DNA from: Rubrobacter_A sp965214435
GTDB taxonomy: Bacteria > Actinomycetota > Rubrobacteria > Rubrobacterales > Rubrobacteraceae
DNA length: 64,000 bases
Assembly (NCBI GenBank): GCA_965214435.1
Contig: OZ243960.1
Location: 1,922,001-1,986,000 of the forward strand
Reading direction: 5' to 3'
The translations under genes were made by a program, and so were the position numbers. This document shows, piece after piece, positions 58,601 to 64,000 of the stretch. The notes under the pieces were generated by a model. It saw nothing but the letters and a program-made list of their open reading frames with translations, searched no databases and was not told where the DNA came from. Numbering within the stretch: the stretch's first letter is position 1; each line of letters starts with the position of its first letter.

Positions 58601-60076
58601 CTAGCTCTCCTTATCCAGTTCTGTACCGGAAGCCAGCCAGGCCAGACCACCCAGGAATACCGAGTTGAGTATCTCCGGACTTCCTCCCAGGTCCCCGTAG
58701 ATGCTGCTGACCACGTAGCTAGCCAGAAACCCTATACACGCAAGGCCGAACACGTGCTCGACGGTTCCCGCCTTGAGGCGTGAGAGGCGTCTGAGGCCCG
58801 CAATGCCCAGGCTCGCAAAGAGTACCGAGTAGGCGAGGCCGCCGGCTATCCCCTGCTCGGCGAGTATCAACCAGTAGAGACTGTGGGGCGAGAGCAACTC
58901 TACCCGCCGGGAACCGGCTTCGGGATCAGCTATGTCGCTCCCACCGGAAAAGCTCAGGGGAGCGTAGTAGTCCCGGAAGTAGGGGAAGTTCTTGATGCCT
59001 ATCCCTGTAAAGGGGTGGTCGGTCCACATGCTCCGCGCAGCCTGCCACATGGCGTAGCGGTCCTGCACCGACTGGTCTGGGGATGAGGTGGCGGAGTAGA
59101 TGCTGGTCAGCCTGTAGGCCAGGCTATTGGAGCTGTCCTCGGAAAAAGTGGTCTCGGCTGCCAGGACGAGTATCCCCGCCAGCACAAAGACGACGAGCAT
59201 CTTCCGGCTGGTCAATGCGAGCATCGCCACCACCGCCACTACCGCCGCGATCCAGAACCCCCGGCTGAAAGAGAAGGCCAGCGGCAGGCAGAGCGCGACC
59301 GTCAGAAACAGAAACCCGTACCGGCGGCCGCCTCGCAGCGCGGCAAAGGCGGCCGTGGACACGATGATGGCGTAGGTGACCACCTGGGCCATACCCAGAA
59401 TGCCGTAAGCCCCGAAAGTCCCGACGGCCCGGTTACCGGCCTCCCCGTACTGGGCACCGGTACTCGTGAAATACTGGTAGACGCCTAAAGCTCCCTCAAA
59501 GACGCCGAGCAGCACCACGGACCCCAGGATCAACCACAGGTCCCTGCGGCTCTGAAGTGCCAGGTAGGTAGCGACCGGGACCACAGCGAAGAGCTCGGCG
59601 AACCGTACGAGCCCGACAAGGCTTGTAGCAGGGTTTTCGGCCGCCATAGTAGCGATGCCGCCCGCCACCACGACGCCCGCGAGAGGAAGAATGACCCAAC
59701 TACGCAAGCGGCCCTGGTCCCCCTTCAGCAGAACGCGCGCCCCGATAAGCGCCGCCACGGCGACGATAGCCAGGTCTGGCGGGGTAATATTGGTCCCCGC
59801 ACCTTCGCCGCTACCCCAGGGCACGGCGACCAGCAGCACGGCTCCGGCGATGCCCAGGGCCGGCCGCTCCCAGATCTTCGGGACCACCGCAGCCAGCACC
59901 AGGATCAACAACAGTCCCGGCAGCAGGTAAGCCTGTCCGGCTGCGGGCCGCAGCAGCAAGAGCAGGACCAGGGCTACGATAGACAAGGCCCCAACCGCCA
60001 GGTAAGCGGCGGTCCTGGTAAACCTCGCGCGTCCGGCACCTCCGCCTAGATACCCGTTGCCGGGCTCAGGATTCAA
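58601..60076 (-). CDS. O-antigen ligase/polymerase-like membrane protein (Wzy/WaaL fold)
   Basis: Polymerase-type protein of 491 residues with about 12 helices and a large extracytoplasmic loop between residues 320 and 400 (YRLTSIYSATSSPDQSV, MWQAARSMWTDHPFTGIGIK, PHSLYWLILAEQGI). The GIGIKNFP-...-PHSLYWLILAE pattern is typical of Wzy_C/WaaL domains. It would polymerise the flipped repeat units. TTG start at 60076 overlaps the chain-length gene end. Confidence 0.88.
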   Translation of the reverse strand: MNPEPGNGYLGGGAGRARFTRTAAYLAVGALSIVALVLLLLLRPAAGQAYLLPGLLLILVLAAVVPKIWERPALGIAGAVLLVAVPWGSGEGAGTNITPPDLAIVAVAALIGARVLLKGDQGRLRSWVILPLAGVVVAGGIATMAAENPATSLVGLVRFAELFAVVPVATYLALQSRRDLWLILGSVVLLGVFEGALGVYQYFTSTGAQYGEAGNRAVGTFGAYGILGMAQVVTYAIIVSTAAFAALRGGRRYGFLFLTVALCLPLAFSFSRGFWIAAVVAVVAMLALTSRKMLVVFVLAGILVLAAETTFSEDSSNSLAYRLTSIYSATSSPDQSVQDRYAMWQAARSMWTDHPFTGIGIKNFPYFRDYYAPLSFSGGSDIADPEAGSRRVELLSPHSLYWLILAEQGIAGGLAYSVLFASLGIAGLRRLSRLKAGTVEHVFGLACIGFLASYVVSSIYGDLGGSPEILNSVFLGGLAWLASGTELDKES

Positions 60077-60767
60077 ACTTGCGGCCCTTCCTCATCCGCC
60101 GCAGGTCGTCCCAGAGAAGCGCCATCGCTCCGCCCAGCATGAGACCTATGGCCGCTCCCACGGCGACGTTCAGCCGCCAGTCCGGAGAGATGGGTTGCTG
60201 CGGACTGGTCGCTTCGGCCACGACCACGCTCCTGTATCCGGTGCCGGGTGCCAGGCGGTCGTTGGCGAAGTCGGTCACCGCCTGTCCGACGTCGTTAGCC
60301 AGGGCGGCAACCTCCTGGCGCTCCGGGGAACTGACGATGACCTGAAACACCGGGGTGTTCAGCGGAACCTCGACGTTTATGGTCTCCTCGATACCTTCAG
60401 CATTCGATTCGATGCCGTAGTCGGCCAGCACCGGTCCGACGACCGCCGGTACGGTCGGCAGCTTGCTGTAAGCCTGGGTATAGTCGTAGGCGGCGGTGTT
60501 CTCCACCTGGTCCGAGTCTGTCACCACCATCAAGTAGACGTTCGCCTGGTAGGCAGGGGCCATAAGGAAACTAACGAAACCTCCCAAAGCAGCACCCCAC
60601 ACCAACCCCAGTACAATTATCCAGAACCTGCGTGCCAGGGTAAGCAGCACACCAGAGCCCTGCAGTACTCCGGAAGGCGCCGAAGACTCTCCTCGTGCCT
60701 GTCGCGTCACCGGCGTTTGTACCTCGCTGGTCGCCTGCGACGACGCGCTATTGTTCTCTCCAGTCAA
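60066..60767 (-). CDS. chain-length determinant (Wzz/YveK-type) protein
   Basis: Polysaccharide co-polymerase of 233 residues. The N-terminal 38 residues are polar, followed by helix 1 (FWIIVLGLVWGAALGGFVSF), an extracytoplasmic domain starting APAYQANVYLMV, and helix 2 (VAVGAAIGLMLGGAMALLW) with a proline-rich approach PQQPISPDW. A short basic tail (DDLRRMRKGRK) ends without the fused tyrosine-kinase domain, and no separate kinase gene is adjacent. TTG start with GAAGGA upstream; first gene of the minus-strand operon. Confidence 0.88.
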   Translation of the reverse strand: MTGENNSASSQATSEVQTPVTRQARGESSAPSGVLQGSGVLLTLARRFWIIVLGLVWGAALGGFVSFLMAPAYQANVYLMVVTDSDQVENTAAYDYTQAYSKLPTVPAVVGPVLADYGIESNAEGIEETINVEVPLNTPVFQVIVSSPERQEVAALANDVGQAVTDFANDRLAPGTGYRSVVVAEATSPQQPISPDWRLNVAVGAAIGLMLGGAMALLWDDLRRMRKGRKFES

Positions 60768-61852
60768 TTTACATCCTTCTCCCAGTTTGCCTTATTTCTG
60801 TGCCCGACATGCTTCGGACTACGCTGCGAGCGGGTTTCCCGCCTCTCGGGTGTCCGGGGAACCGCGAAGGATGATCCCGGACGACCTTCAAGCTTCCCGT
60901 CGGTCCCAGCGACCTTCTTCCGGGGACCGACTGTTCTCCATGCCAGAGCGGGCCGGGAACTCCAAGGTTCGTTGAACAGATGCTTTGAGCACGCCAGAAG
61001 TCATTGGGCTCACAACCTTGCAGCCGCTGTTAGCATCTTCCTCAGCAGAGAGATCGCCAGTGACCAAGGGTAACGTAAGCCGAGTCTCTGTATCAGGTTA
61101 CTTTCTCCACGCATAGCCAGGGTCCCTGCGGATCTTACCGTTCCAAATCATTGTTACGATGTACTTGTTTCCGGTATGGCATTCGATCGACGATTTATTT
61201 ACTGTAACCCCCCTTTCGGCGTTCTCGCCATTCCATTTAGGCCGACTGCCGCCAGCGGTTATCCGCTTAGTCGACCTTTTGGATGCCCCACAATTGTTTG
61301 CGTAACCTAGCATACAACAGATAACTAGCTTGGGAAAGGACTTTTATGTTGACTACTAGGCAAAAAGTACCAAGGTAGATCTAAAGTGCGGTAGAGTACT
61401 AGATGGGTTTATGCACCAAAATGCTAAAATCTTGGACTATTGCATGGTCGCTGGTGTAAACCCGTGTTCCAGCCGCGATGATCCTATCCTCCACGGCGGC
61501 GATTACCCTCAAAGACGGCGGTATAGAGCTGGCCGTGGGCGCTCGCTCAGCAGACAACATTTCCACATTTCCAATGGTCAGCTTCGATGAGATGTTGCTC
61601 GACACGCCATCAGTCTTCGAGTTACTCGACCCCTCGCCAGGCTATACAAACCTTGCGGGCACCGTAGCGGTGTCGGTGGCCTTCCTGCTCGTCTTCCAAC
61701 TCTTTAGCCGTAAAAATCAGCCAAGTTTTCCATCACCTGCTCCAAAAAGCCCAACCCTCGTCTAGCGGGCAACAGCCCACGCTTTGACACTTTTCTAATA
61801 TCCCATAAAATACTTTTATATATGCTCAAGTATAAGTTTGTAAGGAGGTTGG
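60768..61852. other. gene-poor, AT-richer region
   Basis: No recognisable gene in about 1.1 kb. Short open frames exist at 61098-61313 (minus, 71 codons, ending IWNGKIRRDPGYAWRK), 61399-61605 (minus) and 61478-61765 (plus, 95 codons with one hydrophobic helix and a Pro/Ser-rich tail). None has a clear family, ribosome binding site or neighbour. Composition changes from GC-rich near 60768-61080 to AT-rich beyond 61080. The minus-strand EPS promoter must lie in the left part, and the ArsR operator in the right end. Confidence 0.5.
61810..61833. promoter_or_regulatory. probable ArsR/SmtB-type operator
   Basis: ATACTT (61810-61815) and AAGTAT (61828-61833) are inverted around a 12-base AT-rich centre, 20 bases before the arsR-like start. 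Spacing and AT-rich form fit operators of SmtB/CadC-type repressors, suggesting autoregulation of the repressor-transporter pair. Confidence 0.55.
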
Positions 61853-62260
61853 GTGGCGGAAACTGAGAATCGGAGTGTCGGACTTCCGAGGCGCTCCACG
61901 GGCGAGGGTGTTTGCGAGGTGGCTCTGGTGCACGCGGAGGCGGTCCGCCGGGTACGGGAGGCTCTGCCCGAGGAGGAGGCGACCCGCCGGGCGGCGGAGG
62001 TTTTCAGGTTGCTCTCCGACCCCACGCGGGCGCGCATCGTCTGCGCGCTTTCTCTGGAGGAGTTGTGCGTCTGTGACGTGGCCGCCGTGGCGGGCCTCTC
62101 GGTGAGCGCTGCCAGCCATCAGCTAAGGAGGCTCCGGGACCGGGGCGTGGTGGCGTACCGCAAGGAGGGACGGCTGGCCTTCTACCGCCTCTCCGACGAG
62201 CGGGTTCGGGGCCTGTTGGAGAGCGGCTTGGAGCATGCTCTGGAGGCGCTGGCGCGGTGA
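61853..62260 (+). CDS. ArsR/SmtB-family metal-sensing repressor (CadC/CmtR-like)
   Basis: A 135-residue winged-helix repressor. The metal-sensing motif is SLEELCVCDVAAVAGLSVSAASHQLRRLRDRG, quoted in parts: ELCVCDVA is the alpha-3N site of CadC/ArsR types, and SAASHQLRRL is the recognition helix. A further Cys near residue 21 (GEGVCEVAL) may complete a thiolate site for Cd/Pb/Zn. GTG with AAGGAGG six bases upstream. Its stop overlaps the transporter start (GTGA). Confidence 0.9.
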   Translation: MAETENRSVGLPRRSTGEGVCEVALVHAEAVRRVREALPEEEATRRAAEVFRLLSDPTRARIVCALSLEELCVCDVAAVAGLSVSAASHQLRRLRDRGVVAYRKEGRLAFYRLSDERVRGLLESGLEHALEALAR

Positions 62261-62898
62261 CCGGCGCGGCGCTCCGGAAAGAGAGGCTGCACCGCCGCGG
62301 CGTGCGCCTGGAGGTCTTCACGGTAGCCTGGAACGTGGTCGAGGCGGTCATCGCCGTTGGCGTCGGCATTGCCGTCGGCAGTGTTGCTCTGGTGGGCTTC
62401 GGGGTGGACTCTGGGATAGAGGTGATCTCCGCTACAGCTCTTTTATGGAGGCTACTGAAGGCGGGACCCCACGCTCCTGTCGCCGAGGAGGGCGCGGCCG
62501 AGAGGAAGGCGCTCTACCTCGTGGCGGCGACGTTCTTTCTTCTGGCCCTCTACATACTCTACGAGGCCGGGGGCGCTCTCCTGTCGGGCGAGAGGCCAGA
62601 GAGTTCCGCCGTGGCGCTCGGGCTCTCGGCGCTCTCGCTCGTCATTATGCCGGTCCTCGCCTACCTGAAGGGGCGCACGGGCCGGGAGATGGAAAGCCGC
62701 GCGCTGGTCGCCGACTCCAAAGAGACGTGGGTGTGCTCCTACCTCTCGCTGGCCCTCCTCCTGGGCATCGGCCTAAACCTCGCCTTCGGGTGGTGGTGGG
62801 CGGACCCCGTGTTCGCCCTGGCGATGTTGCCCGTGATCGTGTGGCAGGGCTTCGAGACGCTGGGGGAGGCCCGCGAGGGTAGCGACGACGAAGATTAG
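62257..62898 (+). CDS. CDF-family cation efflux transporter
   Basis: Cation diffusion facilitator of 213 residues with six helices. VALVGFGVDSGIEVISATALLW contains the helix-2 metal-site motif (here in DSGIE form), and SRALVADSKETWVCSYLS contains the helix-5 motif (ADSKET). The C-terminal cytoplasmic domain of classical CDFs is missing: the protein ends after helix 6 with an acidic tail. It is coupled to the repressor by a GTGA overlap. Probably exports Cd, Zn or Co under repressor control. Confidence 0.87.
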   Translation: MTGAALRKERLHRRGVRLEVFTVAWNVVEAVIAVGVGIAVGSVALVGFGVDSGIEVISATALLWRLLKAGPHAPVAEEGAAERKALYLVAATFFLLALYILYEAGGALLSGERPESSAVALGLSALSLVIMPVLAYLKGRTGREMESRALVADSKETWVCSYLSLALLLGIGLNLAFGWWWADPVFALAMLPVIVWQGFETLGEAREGSDDED

Positions 62899-62984
62899 GT
62901 AAGGGTCGCGCCGGGTGTCTGGCGGATACTCTCTCGCTAGTATATCGTTCCGGGTACAGGCTTCTCGAAAGGGGTAGAGAGCGA

Positions 62985-64000
62985 CATGGCATCGGTCCGC
63001 GAGGTAACCTTCGAGCTTCTGCGCAGGCTCGGCATGACCACCGTCTTCGGGAACCCGGGCTCCACGGAGATCCCGTTTCTAAAAGACTTCCCGGAAGACT
63101 TCGACTACGTTTTGGCGCTCCAGGAGGCGACGGCGCTCGGGATGGCCGAAGGGTACGCCCAGGGTACGGGCCGGGCGGCGCTGGTCAACCTGCACACCGC
63201 GCCGGGGCTCGGCAACGCCATGGGCGCGATGGTCACCGCTTACCAGAACAAGACACCGCTCGTCGTAACCGCCGGCCAGCAGGACCGCCGCCACCTCGCG
63301 CTGGAGCCACTACTCTCCGGCAGGCTCGTGGACCTCGCAAAGCCCTACGTCAAGCGGAGCCACGAGCCGTTGCGGGCCGAGGATGTGCCCGGCGAACTGC
63401 TCCGGGCCTACCACACCGCCATGCAGCCACCCCGCGGCCCGGTCTTCCTCTCGATACCGATGAACGACTGGGATGCCGAGGCGGAGCTGGCGGAGCTACC
63501 GGAGAGGGAGGTCGTATACCGCACCGCTCCGGACCCCGAAGCTCTGGAAAAGGTGGCGCAAGCTCTGCGCGGGGCGCGGAGCCCGGCCATCGTCGCCGGG
63601 GCCGGGGTGGGGAGGACCGGGAGCTTTGAGGGCGTGGTCGAGCTGGCCGAGAGGCTCGGGGCCGGGGTGTGGCAGGACCCGATCCCGGCCCTCTCTGGAT
63701 TTCCGCAGAATCACCCGCTGTTTATGGGACATCTGGCGCCCGCCCAGCGCCAGCTCGCCGGCCAACTCGCCGGCTACGATGTCGTCCTCGTGCTCGGGGC
63801 GCCCGTGTTCCAGTACTATCCTTACGTCCCCGGTCCCATCGTGCAAGAGGGGACTAGGGTCGTCCAGATCACCGACGACCCCGAAGAAGCCGCCCGCGCC
63901 GCGACCGGCACGAGCCTCGTCGGAGACGTCGCCCGGGCCATTGAAACGCTGCTCGAATCTCTGCCGGAGTCCTCCGGCCGCGCGGTGTCCTCACCGGACA
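62985..64000 (+). CDS. benzoylformate-decarboxylase-like ThDP enzyme (partial)
   Basis: ThDP-dependent 2-oxoacid decarboxylase; the first 338 codons are present and the frame is open to the window edge. Numbering follows Pseudomonas MdlC for the N-terminal part: Ser26 in FGNPGSTE, Glu47 in LALQEATA (ThDP activation) and His70 in VNLHTAPGLGNAMG. The position of the second catalytic histidine (MdlC His281, in FRYHQY) is Tyr278 here (FQYYPY). The central FAD-like domain (AIVAGAGVGRTG) is normal. ATG start; GAAAGGGG lies upstream. A related decarboxylase with another substrate is as likely as benzoylformate. No mandelate-pathway gene is adjacent. Confidence 0.85.

Noticed and set aside
61478..61765. 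95-codon plus-strand frame with one hydrophobic helix
   Set aside because: No ribosome binding site or family, and the opposite strand has a competing frame; not called as a gene.
1..64000. tRNA genes, rRNA genes, CRISPR arrays, complete insertion sequences
   Set aside because: No T-loop/acceptor pairs, no regularly spaced repeats and no transposase were found when reading both strands.

Overview
The window is a 64 kb piece of a high-GC bacterial chromosome. Gene density, frequent GTG and TTG starts, stop/start overlaps of the GTGA/ATGA type, an F420-type LLM oxidoreductase, a DUF1206 gene, a MoxR-DUF58-transglutaminase operon and a spore-photolyase-like radical SAM gene suggest a deep-branching actinobacterium, most likely Rubrobacter-like. 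That assignment is inference from family content. I found no rRNA, tRNA or CRISPR array.

Layout. 0-2 kb (minus): PhoB-type response regulator, soluble histidine kinase and the start of a membrane sensor that leaves the window. 2-4.2 kb: a DgcA-like racemase overlapping a DUF1611/DgcN-like gene, a probable D-glutamate route. 4.2-9.8 kb: HNH nuclease, MoxR-DUF58-transglutaminase operon, IscA/ErpA-type protein. 9.8-23.7 kb: NUDIX enzymes, a pseudo-receiver, ABC transporters, a CorC-like protein, a patatin, a frameshifted DUF1206 gene, glutamine-dependent NAD synthetase and an orphan histidine kinase. 23.8-26 kb: aldo/keto reductase, AhpD-like protein and an OsmC-family gene whose first redox cysteine codon is an in-frame TGA followed by a SECIS-like hairpin (candidate selenoprotein). 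26-27.6 kb: a decayed EAL gene and a strongly structured non-coding leader (pseudoknot, long hairpin, alternative stems over a ribosome binding site). 27.7-46.4 kb: lipid kinase, oxidoreductases, CBS-ACT protein, sugar-nucleotide epimerases, a zinc dehydrogenase apparently starting at ATA, DoxX, hydrolases, a phasin-like protein, a spore-photolyase-like protein and a membrane glycosyltransferase. 46.4-48.1 kb: two decayed metal-transport genes and an AT-richer regulatory region with a 26-bp palindrome.

48.1-60.8 kb is an exopolysaccharide locus. A polyprenyl glycosylphosphotransferase (plus strand) faces a minus-strand operon of chain-length regulator, O-antigen-ligase-like polymerase, two tandem FemAB/CelD-like acyltransferases sharing a 349-bp identical block, two GT4 glycosyltransferases, a GNAT enzyme, a MurJ-type flippase, a polysaccharide deacetylase and a glycosidase lipoprotein. 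Together they could prime, elongate, acylate, flip, polymerise and trim a surface glycan. The right end holds an ArsR-CDF metal efflux pair and the first two thirds of a benzoylformate-decarboxylase-like ThDP enzyme with one altered active-site position.
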